Assembly (NCBI GenBank): GCA_041653995.1
Contig: JBAZEK010000014.1
Location: 1 to 13,606 of the forward strand
From: Dehalococcoidia bacterium
Lineage (GTDB): Bacteria; Chloroflexota; Dehalococcoidia; GIF9; UBA5629
Reading direction: 5' to 3'
Length of the DNA stretch: 13,606 bases
The number at the start of each line of letters is the position of its first letter. Position 1 is the first letter of the stretch. The notes beneath the pieces were generated by a model. That model made no database searches. It saw only the letters and a list, made by a program, of their open reading frames with translations, and was not told the origin of the DNA. The position numbers and the translations under genes are program-made. This document shows positions 6,475 through 12,894 of the stretch, piece after piece.

Positions 6475-6490
6475 GAGAAGGTAGCTTCTC
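6475..6490 (+). promoter_or_regulatory. Small hairpin before next virion gene, sharing an 11-mer with the gap upstream
   Basis: GAGAAG (6475-6480), loop GTAG, CTTCTC (6485-6490) forms a perfect 6-bp stem right after the stop codon. The 11-mer GGTAGCTTCTC (6480-6490) also occurs at 6259-6269 in the loop and 3' arm of the GC hairpin. An ACGA tetranucleotide run (6491-6502) follows. Confidence 0.5.
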
Positions 6491-6517
6491 ACGAACGAAC
6501 GAACAAAGGAGGAAGCT

Positions 6518-7084
6518 ATGGAAGTAGCAAATCTGTATGATAATGGTCCCATATCTCCTATCTGCCAGATCAAGGAACACCTGGCGGTGTGGACCGAACA
6601 GCGGTGGGTTGGCTTTGAAGTAGATTTTATCGAACCGCAGCCAAGATCATCCGCGTTCGTTATTGATCTCGTTGCCGTGACCGGAGGTGGGGTGGTTCTT
6701 CCCGGAGGGACTATCGCGGCCCAGCTTCTAAACGCAATCCAGGTCAATGCAAATGAGCTGGCTCACCTGAGATTTTTTGTCCTTGATGACATCGAGGCGC
6801 AACTCTGGCAGCTTTCCAACATGGCGCGTTTCGCACCGCGAGGCGGTCAGGCCGGCGTGAATCTCATGACCCCTACGTATGACCCGAATCTAACCACGAG
6901 CACATTCTGGGTACTCGGTGGACTTGGGGATAAGGATGCCCGTCTGGGTTGTTTTAATCTCAGCGGGGCAAATTTACCCATGGCGAGGATCGGTTTCTTC
7001 GGATACCGGTATATCCTCAAACAGGAAAAGCAGGCAGACTACATTCACCCGAACGCTCGTTACGTTCCGGCTCAGGGTAGATAA
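6518..7084 (+). CDS. Probable virion protein, 188 aa
   Basis: Excellent SD (AAAGGAGG). A beta-rich protein with many aromatic residues and short Gly turns, one Cys near each end and no membrane segment. The C-terminal third (FWVLGGLGDKDARLG onward) ends basic and polar. No named family is recognised. The size, composition and spacing fit a minor coat, vertex or base protein, but this is inferred from context alone. The next gene starts ten bases after the stop with its own SD. Confidence 0.75.
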   Translation: MEVANLYDNGPISPICQIKEHLAVWTEQRWVGFEVDFIEPQPRSSAFVIDLVAVTGGGVVLPGGTIAAQLLNAIQVNANELAHLRFFVLDDIEAQLWQLSNMARFAPRGGQAGVNLMTPTYDPNLTTSTFWVLGGLGDKDARLGCFNLSGANLPMARIGFFGYRYILKQEKQADYIHPNARYVPAQGR

Positions 7085-7093
7085 GGAGGAATC

Positions 7094-7483
7094 ATGCGAC
7101 CGATTATACTAAAACCCAATTCTGAAGGTCTTGTTGTCAGCACAGCTGCTAATGACCTGGTACATACTCTCGGCGTGAACCGATCCGGGGTGAGCCGCAC
7201 AGCAGTCATCAAAAAGGTGCTGATCTATAATAATACCGGCGGCAATGTTACCGTCCAGTTCGGTACCCTTGACCTGGCAGCTGTTCCCAACTTTGTTGCG
7301 TATCTGCCGACTCTCCTGGTCCTTAATGGAATGGATAACGCATGGACAGAGGCCGAACTTCCTGCTGTGGAATTTACGCCGGTAGATCTGGCTCTGGTAA
7401 ACGGACGTACCGGTGACATCTATCTGCTTGCTTCCGCTGCAGGTATCGTGGTTTCGGTTGAAATCGAGGAGTTCGGGAGTTAA
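7094..7483 (+). CDS. Beta-sandwich-like virion protein, 129 aa
   Basis: Has the strong SD AAGGAGG. The protein alternates hydrophobic strands with Asn/Gly/Thr turns (KKVLIYNNTGGNVTVQFGT is typical), lacks cysteines and ends acidic. The strand pattern resembles small accessory or decoration proteins, and the protein at 9634-10056 has a similar style. No family can be named. Confidence 0.75.
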   Translation: MRPIILKPNSEGLVVSTAANDLVHTLGVNRSGVSRTAVIKKVLIYNNTGGNVTVQFGTLDLAAVPNFVAYLPTLLVLNGMDNAWTEAELPAVEFTPVDLALVNGRTGDIYLLASAAGIVVSVEIEEFGS

Positions 7484-7493
7484 GGGGTGAGCC

Positions 7494-7616
7494 ATGTCTC
7501 ATGTAACGATTTACGTTATCGGAAACAGAGTAACGTCAAGGACGCCGGGTGTGGAAGTGGTCCATGGGTCGCCGTCGGCCGGGGATCCCAAGCAGCCGGC
7601 GAATGTTAAAAAATAA
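7494..7616 (+). CDS. Small protein, 40 aa
   Basis: A short frame starting behind AGGGGTGA, eleven bases after the previous stop. It begins with a strand-like stretch (HVTIYVIGNRV) and continues Pro/Gly/Ser-rich to a basic end (NVKK). Good SD and spacing fit the operon, so it is probably translated, though its length alone gives little proof. Function unknown. Confidence 0.5.
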   Translation: MSHVTIYVIGNRVTSRTPGVEVVHGSPSAGDPKQPANVKK

Positions 7617-7623
7617 GAGGTGA

Positions 7624-7689
7624 GCGGGAAAAGAATCGGCCATATTTCTTGAGAAATACTTGTAAGAACGTGGCAGTTTCTTTTCCCGC
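7624..7689 (+). promoter_or_regulatory. Long purine/pyrimidine hairpin in gap
   Basis: The gap 7617-7709 holds a perfect 12-bp inverted repeat, GCGGGAAAAGAA (7624-7635) with TTCTTTTCCCGC (7678-7689). Its 42-base loop can fold further: GCCAT (7639-7643) with GTGGC (7670-7674, one G-T), and ATTTC with GAAAT around the loop TTGA (7644-7657). The stem ends 20 bases before the next ATG. No T-tract follows. It could be an mRNA element or a protein-binding DNA site. Confidence 0.6.
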
Positions 7690-7709
7690 CTCTCCTTGCT
7701 GGAGGGAAG

Positions 7710-8213
7710 ATGGGAGTTACGACACCGTTAGCCGAATATCTATTAGCATACAGGGACGAACAGGGTGGACGTGTCTGCCGCTTCGGTATGTCACGCCGGT
7801 TGGTGCCGGTATTTCCTGCCGGCTTGAAAGTCGACCTCCAGATTTATCCCCGTCCTGGCGCCTATGCGGAAATAATGTTTTTCTCCATCTCATCACCTGC
7901 CATGACGCCAAACGCCTTTGAATTTACCAGTATCAACGAGGGTATCATACTTGAGGACGGTCCCATGGCACCTGGGTGGAATGGTTTTGAGGTGAACGTC
8001 TGGGTGGAATTCACGGATAAGAATCCTATCATATCGACCGTCAGAAATATCAGCACTACTGCCCAATATTACGAAGCCATGAATATAACGCTCGTGTTCA
8101 GTTCCGAAGAAGACCTTTTGAAAGGTCGTGAAATAATCCGGAATTACGGGAATGACGGTGTGGCGAAGCAGCTCAAGGAAATCAATGGGCGGCTAAAGAA
8201 GTTAGGGGGGTAA
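7710..8213 (+). CDS. Probable virion protein, 167 aa
   Basis: SD GGAGGGA seven bases before the ATG. The first 130 residues are beta-rich with Pro/Gly turns. The last 35 are a charged helix (EEDLLKGREIIRNYGNDG then KQLKEINGRLKKLGG) that looks like a short coiled coil or oligomerisation tail. Overlapping frames on both strands lack an SD and coherent composition. No family recognised; the position places it in the virion or host-attachment group. Confidence 0.75.
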   Translation: MGVTTPLAEYLLAYRDEQGGRVCRFGMSRRLVPVFPAGLKVDLQIYPRPGAYAEIMFFSISSPAMTPNAFEFTSINEGIILEDGPMAPGWNGFEVNVWVEFTDKNPIISTVRNISTTAQYYEAMNITLVFSSEEDLLKGREIIRNYGNDGVAKQLKEINGRLKKLGG

Positions 8214-8219
8214 CATTCA

Positions 8220-8663
8220 ATGAGAATGCCAATGCAGACCCCGGTTCTCGTCCTGCCGCAGATATGGTGGGCAGGAACCGAAGTAGAATTGATAAACAAT
8301 GCCCTCGAGCATACCTCTATAGAAGTTGACACGCGGTTTTACGAGGAAAAGATCTTTTATGTTCTGGCCACGGAAGTGGTGGTAGCCGGCGTTCCCGGAC
8401 CCCTCAACTGCTGGGTAGAAATATCACCTTATCTTTCTACCGTAAGCGCCGCTTACTGGGCAGCGATCGGCGGTGGCGGCGGGGCTCTGCCCCCGACGGC
8501 TCCGGCCGTCGAGGCCGGGTTAGGTGTGAACGGTACAGTTCATACCCTCGTCCTGCCGTGGAACAACTATGCGAATTATGCCCGGGTGGTGGTACAGACG
8601 CCGGTAGCTGCGGCTGCAGCGTTTTGGGCGGTACAGGTATTAGTTGCTGGAGGTAGTGTATGA
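8220..8663 (+). CDS. Beta-rich virion protein, 147 aa
   Basis: Begins six bases after the previous stop behind a G-rich SD, and ends in an ATGA overlap with the next gene. Beta-strand patterns are separated by a central Gly-rich loop (AIGGGGGALPP, around residues 80-90). The C-terminal half is Ala/Val-rich. The layout resembles a fibre or head-decoration protein, but I recognise no family. Confidence 0.75.
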   Translation: MRMPMQTPVLVLPQIWWAGTEVELINNALEHTSIEVDTRFYEEKIFYVLATEVVVAGVPGPLNCWVEISPYLSTVSAAYWAAIGGGGGALPPTAPAVEAGLGVNGTVHTLVLPWNNYANYARVVVQTPVAAAAAFWAVQVLVAGGSV

Positions 8664-9634
8664 GAACTCCCAGCAGTGTTATGATCAACCAGCCCTCGTT
8701 TCCTCTCCTCCAGGCAGGTATCTCGTACTGGGGAGTTACTACAGCTGCTGGCAATGCCTTGGGAACGACGCTGGTCTGTGCCGATCTCGATAATCATCCG
8801 ACCTATGTTGGTAACAGGGTTAAGGTACTGACCGGCGGAGCATGGGGGCAGGACAGGTCAATAAAGTCCCATGCTGCTGGTGGTATCCTGACGATTGACC
8901 CGTATACCAATGCCGCCGGTGCTGCCCAGCAGATAGCTGCCGGCATGGCTTTTGTTATCCTTACCAATACCGGACCCAACTTGGCGGACATCGGGTTGTC
9001 GCTGCTGCCGCCCCGGACAGGATTTGTTGAGAGCTGGCAGCTGGAGGTTATCGATCCGGCGTTATGGGCCGAGACTGACCCCGCCACCGGAGCCGCCTGG
9101 GCGGTCGATAATGTATGGGTGCCGCACTTGGCACTGCGTTCGGCACCGAATGCCAATGAAACCGCCCGGCTGCGGTCGATACAGCGATGGGTCGCCTCCG
9201 GTAATAACTTTGGTCCCGGGACATATGTCCGCCGGTTGCACCTGGCTTTCGAGATGCGGTTGGACAACGTAGGGAATATCGATAATACACTGAGTATATT
9301 CGGACTGACCGCCGGCGGTGCCGCCACCCGGGCTACCAATAATATTATGGGTTTTGCCCTGGTAGGCGACGCCCTGCAGACCTTGAATGATGATGGTGGG
9401 GTAGAGGAGACCAATACCGGCTTCGGCGAAACCCTGACGGATTGGAACCTCTATCACCTTGCCGTGGGGGAAGGACAGGTGGATTTCTGGTTGAACAGCA
9501 ACCATATCGCCACACACGCCGTTACCCCTGGCCCGGACCTGGCCATGTATATCAATTTCTTCCTTGACACCGAAGCAGGCGGAGCCAGTACTATCGGGCT
9601 TGGCCAGGTTGCCGCCTGGACGGAGGTAAGCTGA
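8660..9634 (+). CDS. Probable lectin-like (LamG/concanavalin-fold type) virion protein, 324 aa
   Basis: SD GGAGGTAG with ATGA overlap upstream. Residues about 20-100 form a small beta module (LGTTLVCADLDN, YVGNRVKVLTGG, then ILTIDPY), of a kind that recurs in viral fibre proteins. From about residue 120 to the end the pattern of long amphipathic strands and aromatic turns (WQLEVIDPALW, RLHLAFEMRLDN, NLYHLAVGEGQVDFWLN) suggests a jelly-roll lectin domain of the concanavalin/LamG type. Such domains bind sugars, and its place just upstream of the diversified protein supports a host-attachment role. The fold is judged by eye only. Confidence 0.68.
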   Translation: MRTPSSVMINQPSFPLLQAGISYWGVTTAAGNALGTTLVCADLDNHPTYVGNRVKVLTGGAWGQDRSIKSHAAGGILTIDPYTNAAGAAQQIAAGMAFVILTNTGPNLADIGLSLLPPRTGFVESWQLEVIDPALWAETDPATGAAWAVDNVWVPHLALRSAPNANETARLRSIQRWVASGNNFGPGTYVRRLHLAFEMRLDNVGNIDNTLSIFGLTAGGAATRATNNIMGFALVGDALQTLNDDGGVEETNTGFGETLTDWNLYHLAVGEGQVDFWLNSNHIATHAVTPGPDLAMYINFFLDTEAGGASTIGLGQVAAWTEVS

Positions 9635-10056
9635 TGAATATGCCACACGTGATACAATGGCTGTATAATATCTGGAATGCCATTGTCGCTATCGACGGTG
9701 GATTCCAGGAGCAGGCCGATACCGCCGTCAATATCACCGCTATTGCCGGAGGTGAAACTGATGTTTTGAACCTGGCGGTAGCAGACACCCGGTATATCGT
9801 CCGCAGTCTCAGGCTCAAATGCGCCGACCCCGCTGCCAACACGGTCACCGTCCGGCTCTACGAGCTGGTAAACGACGTGGCCACGGTGGTACACACTTAT
9901 GATATAACGGCGGTCAACTTCGGCACTTACCTGAGCCTGATGGACATTTTTGGACTGTCGTATCTGACCGGTGACAACTTGAGGATCACCGTGCAGGCTT
10001 CGGGTGGCGGGCCTTACGCAGTAACGGGTCAGTACAGCTATGCTACGGCTACATAG
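9634..10056 (+). CDS. Small beta-sandwich virion protein, 140 aa
   Basis: The stop of the previous gene and this ATG share one base (TGATG), with GGAGGTAAG as SD. A short amphipathic N-terminus (HVIQWLYNIWNAI) resembles that of the following DGR target (HWIDRILDAIWQV), hinting at a shared attachment site on the virion. The remainder is a beta-sandwich-like repeat of V/T/I strands without cysteine motifs, apart from one Cys. Probably a spacer or adaptor for the variable protein; no family recognised. Confidence 0.75.
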   Translation: MNMPHVIQWLYNIWNAIVAIDGGFQEQADTAVNITAIAGGETDVLNLAVADTRYIVRSLRLKCADPAANTVTVRLYELVNDVATVVHTYDITAVNFGTYLSLMDIFGLSYLTGDNLRITVQASGGGPYAVTGQYSYATAT

Positions 10057-10065
10057 GAGTGAACT

Positions 10066-11550
10066 ATGCACTGGATTGACAGAATATTAGACGCTATCTG
10101 GCAGGTGCCTTCGGTCATCGGAGTCGAGTGGAATCAGGCTACCGATGACTGGTATCGCATCGATGAATATGGTAATCATGTGACCCTGCAGGCGGGATAC
10201 TTCGACCGTCACCCCGTCTTTGGCGGCATGAGAAGGTGCACCCTGTCCGCTGCCGGCACGGTAAATCATTACGGGGCTAACCCCCGCGGCGATGGCCTTG
10301 ACCTGAGCGGCGTAGACGGCAGAGTCATGGTGGAGATACCCAAGTTCTACGTCAAGGGAGAGAGGCCTTCGGCCAATGTCTACCGCTGGTGGATATCCCC
10401 CTCAGCCCGGCCCGGCTACGTGGTACACCCGGCTTTTGTGCAAAGAGGCGGCGTGGAAAGGGACCACATCTACGTGGGGGCCTATAATGCGGACTTTGAG
10501 TATGACGGCGACGACGAGGCATATAACGCCGCCGATGAGAAGCTGCACTCTCGGACTGGCGTACAGCCTTATACCGGCAGCAGCGACTGTATCTGGAGCA
10601 TTCCCATAGATGATTTGGGAACTGAACCAGCTATCGGTGATGAGGTTAGTACGCCCACCGAAGGCGGCTTCTTCATCGTTGACTACCTCAAGACGGCGGG
10701 TGCCTGGGGTGGTGGTACAGCTGGCGATACAGCTATAATCTGGCTGAGGAAACCTGGGGATGCAACCTGCGGGATGGCTGGTGCCGAGGTACTGAGTAAT
10801 GATACCGCAGTCAATGTTATCGGCAACACGACAGCCGGGCCGACCGGCAGAGTGGTTACCATCACTCATGCCAGGACACTGGCGGGTAACATCGGCGCCG
10901 GCTGGGGGCTTTTCAATATCTGGTCGCTGTCAGCTGTGCAGTTATTGTTATACACCGAGTATGCCGGAGCGGACAGCCAGACGTTGGTGGGTAAAGGTAT
11001 CGTCGATAAAGCCGGTGGCACGGGGTTCAACGGTGAAATCTCGGGCTTCGATGCTATTGACACCAACATCGGAGTCAACGGCACCGGCGCCGGTACCGGA
11101 GTAAATGGTCTTACCCCGATAGCCTACCGTGGCATTGAGAACCTCTGGGGCAACATCTGGCAGTTCATCGACGGCTATGAAGTCGTAGACGCCGAGTACC
11201 GCCTTATCAATCGGGACGGCAGCGGCACCTTTGCCAACCCGATAGCTGGCGGAGACTACGAGGCTTCGCTGGCCGTACCGTTAGCTGATGCTGGTAATGA
11301 TGGCTATATCAGTAATATCGTTTACGAAGATCTGCTGAAGTACACCTTTATCGCCGGTGCCGTGGCTGGTTCCTCTGGTACGTACCTGTGCGACTATTGG
11401 TATAGCCACAGAACAGGTGCAATTAACATCCTGCTGGCCGGCGGCTCTTGGTCTGATGGCGTGATTGCGGGTGTCGGCTGTCGTCATTCGGCTGATGGGG
11501 CGGCGAATACCTATCGCACTATCGGCGCACGGCTTGAGTTCGTGGGCTAA
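10066..11550 (+). CDS. DGR variable (target) protein with C-type-lectin-like C-terminus
   Basis: A 494-aa protein behind AGGAGTG. Residues 1-20 are an amphipathic segment like that of the upstream gene. About 40-180 carry motifs familiar from phage DGR targets (VEIPKFYVK, GYVVHPAFVQ, HIYVGAY). About 265-370 hold the C-type-lectin/formylglycine-enzyme-type core (ARTLAGNIGAGW, VQLLLYTEYA..DSQ, YRGIENLWGNIWQ). Residues 183-265 between these look like an inserted beta domain. The last 40 residues contain GGSW..G and IGARLEF, the usual variable loop, and are encoded by VR. Fifteen residues in 459-489 differ from the template through adenine changes. It most likely sits at the virion surface and binds the host receptor. 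Confidence 0.92.
   Translation: MHWIDRILDAIWQVPSVIGVEWNQATDDWYRIDEYGNHVTLQAGYFDRHPVFGGMRRCTLSAAGTVNHYGANPRGDGLDLSGVDGRVMVEIPKFYVKGERPSANVYRWWISPSARPGYVVHPAFVQRGGVERDHIYVGAYNADFEYDGDDEAYNAADEKLHSRTGVQPYTGSSDCIWSIPIDDLGTEPAIGDEVSTPTEGGFFIVDYLKTAGAWGGGTAGDTAIIWLRKPGDATCGMAGAEVLSNDTAVNVIGNTTAGPTGRVVTITHARTLAGNIGAGWGLFNIWSLSAVQLLLYTEYAGADSQTLVGKGIVDKAGGTGFNGEISGFDAIDTNIGVNGTGAGTGVNGLTPIAYRGIENLWGNIWQFIDGYEVVDAEYRLINRDGSGTFANPIAGGDYEASLAVPLADAGNDGYISNIVYEDLLKYTFIAGAVAGSSGTYLCDYWYSHRTGAINILLAGGSWSDGVIAGVGCRHSADGAANTYRTIGARLEFVG
11428..11538 (+). repeat. DGR variable repeat (VR)
   Basis: Aligns without gaps to 11593-11703 (offset 165): 111 positions, 22 mismatches, 21 of them where the template has A. 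At those sites the VR carries G 12 times, C 5 and T 4. The sole other mismatch is T to G (11663 to 11498). It covers codons 455-491 of the target gene. Similarity continues three more bases (to 11541) with one C/T difference, then ends. Confidence 0.96.
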
Positions 11551-11576
11551 ATTTTAAGGAGGTGCAAGGTTAAAAT
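11551..11576 (+). promoter_or_regulatory. A/T hairpin just downstream of VR
   Basis: A perfect 7-bp inverted repeat, ATTTTAA (11551-11557) with TTAAAAT (11570-11576), has a 12-base loop holding most of an SD (AAGGAGGTG, 11556-11564). It starts right after the stop of the target gene and 12 bases past the VR. In the Bordetella phage DGR a hairpin/cruciform just downstream of the VR helps retrohoming, and this may be its counterpart. It could equally hide the SD and ATG of the template-repeat frame. Confidence 0.55.
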
Positions 11577-11742
11577 GCGAAAATGTTTAGCGATCCTGCT
11601 AGCCAGCAGCAATTGGAATAATGGCGTGAATGCAGGTGTCAGCTATCGTAATTCGAATAATGTGGCAGCGAATACCAATCGCAATATCGGCACACAGCTT
11701 GAGCTCAGGACTGGATTAGCCCTGAACAGCATTTTAACCTGA
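11575..11742 (+). CDS. Possible translated template-repeat frame, 55 aa
   Basis: An ATG ten bases after the SD AAGGAGGTG opens a frame through the whole TR, in the same phase as the VR in its gene, ending at TGA (11740-11742). The peptide begins MRKCLAILLA and is then Asn-rich, with ten AAT codons. An open frame over the TR is expected simply because it mirrors coding VR sequence, but the SD and ATG are not required for that. It may be a chance remnant of a duplicated gene 3' end. Confidence 0.3.
   Translation: MRKCLAILLASSNWNNGVNAGVSYRNSNNVAANTNRNIGTQLELRTGLALNSILT
11593..11703 (+). ncRNA. DGR template repeat (TR), in the non-coding DGR RNA
   Basis: The invariant donor copy for the VR, 165 bases downstream of it and 120 bases before the reverse transcriptase start. 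It has 34 adenines, ten of them pairs in AAT (Asn) codons in the VR reading phase, the arrangement that gives the widest amino-acid choice on adenine mutagenesis. Its RNA is copied by the reverse transcriptase into adenine-mutated cDNA that replaces the VR. Confidence 0.95.
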
Positions 11743-11810
11743 CCGCAAGGTCGAATACACTACGATGAGCAGGTAGTGCTGGTACTGAGAGGGAAGGCTC
11801 TCCCTGCTCA
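11705..11810 (+). ncRNA. Structured spacer RNA between TR and reverse transcriptase
   Basis: Three successive folds. (1) TCAGG (11705-11709) with CCTGA (11721-11725). (2) GACC-GCAA-GGTC (11741-11752), a GNRA-capped hairpin. (3) A three-way junction: TGAGCAGG (11766-11773) with CCTGCTCA (11803-11810), enclosing AGT/ACT (11775-11786) and GAGAG/CTCTC (11787-11802). In the Bordetella DGR the spacer just after the TR is required for cDNA priming, and this region lies in the equivalent place. Confidence 0.55.
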
Positions 11811-11823
11811 CAGGGTTAAGGAA

Positions 11824-12894
11824 ATGAAAAGATACGGGAATCTCTACCAACGGATAATTGCTCCGGAGAATATTACCTTGGCTCACCATAACGCCAAGAA
11901 GGGTAAGGGCCACTATGCCGAGGTGCAGATGGTGGAGCGTGATATTGATGGCTACCTGGGACAGGTCCATCAGATACTCCGGGACAAGACTTTTCACACC
12001 GCACCGTACCGGAAGAAGATTGTATTCGACTCGGGCAAACTCCGCGAAATCTACAAGCTGCCCTACTTCCCCGACCGCATTGTGCACCATGCCATGATGA
12101 ACATCCTTCAGCCAATATGGGACAGGACGTTCATCTATGACTGCTACTCCGCGGTCCCGGGCAAGGGGATACACACTGGGTTGGCCAGACTGCACAGGTT
12201 CATGAAGGATGAGACTAAAACGCAGTATTGCCTGAAGTTCGACATCCGGCACTATTACCCTTCGGTGAGGCATGATATCCTGATGGGAATTATCGAGAGG
12301 ACAATCAAGTGTCCTGATACCCTGTGGCTCCTGGAGGACATCGTAAGAAGCCCTGGAGGCGAGACTAATATTCCTATCGGCAACTACTTGTCGCAATACT
12401 TTGCCAATACTTATATGAACGGCTTTGACCACTGGATCAAGGAGGTCAAGGGATTAAAATACTACATCCGCTACAGCGACGACGGCGTCATTCTTCATGA
12501 GAGCAAAGCGTATCTCCATTACCTCTTGGAAGAAATCAGGGAGTATTTCGGAAGTCTTTGCCTGGAACTCAATCCGAAGACGCAGATATTCCCGGTCGAC
12601 AAGCGGGGCGTGGACTTCCTGGGCTATCGCAGCTTCCGAAGCTACACCCTGCTGCGGAAGTCGTCAGCCAGGAAGCTCAGGGAGAGGATAAGGCTCATCG
12701 AGTCGGATTATGAGCACCTGTCTCCCTTATTTGTCGTAAGCTGCGTCATGTCTTACATGGGCTGGATAAAGCACTGCAACGGTCACAACTTGGTCAGGAA
12801 GTACATCTCTACCAATGACCGTCTGAATGTAGCTCTTAATCGCGCCTGCGAAAATCTTCAGATTAAAAATCCCCTTTGGAGAGTGGCATCATGA
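11824..12894 (+). CDS. DGR reverse transcriptase
   Basis: A 356-aa protein. The start MKRYGNLY matches the usual N-terminus of DGR reverse transcriptases and is followed by the LA..NAKKGK stretch, so ATG 11824 is preferred over the in-frame GTG at 11776, although its AAGGA lies very close to the ATG. Palm motifs in order: KFDIRHYYPS with catalytic D140; IGNYLSQ at 185-191, the I/L/V-G-x3-S-Q form characteristic of DGR enzymes rather than the Q-G-x3-S-P of other reverse transcriptases; RYSDDG with the catalytic pair D219-D220; and FLGYR at 265-269. A basic thumb region follows. There is no maturase, integrase or RNase H domain. It copies the TR RNA into adenine-mutagenised cDNA. The stop overlaps the next ATG (ATGA). 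Confidence 0.95.
   Translation: MKRYGNLYQRIIAPENITLAHHNAKKGKGHYAEVQMVERDIDGYLGQVHQILRDKTFHTAPYRKKIVFDSGKLREIYKLPYFPDRIVHHAMMNILQPIWDRTFIYDCYSAVPGKGIHTGLARLHRFMKDETKTQYCLKFDIRHYYPSVRHDILMGIIERTIKCPDTLWLLEDIVRSPGGETNIPIGNYLSQYFANTYMNGFDHWIKEVKGLKYYIRYSDDGVILHESKAYLHYLLEEIREYFGSLCLELNPKTQIFPVDKRGVDFLGYRSFRSYTLLRKSSARKLRERIRLIESDYEHLSPLFVVSCVMSYMGWIKHCNGHNLVRKYISTNDRLNVALNRACENLQIKNPLWRVAS

Noticed and set aside
9062..10071. Overlapping minus-strand frames of about 200 codons
   Set aside because: Shadows of the plus-strand lectin-like and beta-sandwich genes, which have SDs and tight operon spacing.
11776..11823. GTG start extending the reverse transcriptase by 16 residues
   Set aside because: The extension lies inside the structured spacer, and the DGR family typically begins at the MKRYGNL sequence found at 11824.
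11734..12432. 232-codon minus-strand frame opposite the reverse transcriptase
   Set aside because: The plus strand carries unmistakable reverse transcriptase motifs; the opposite frame has none.
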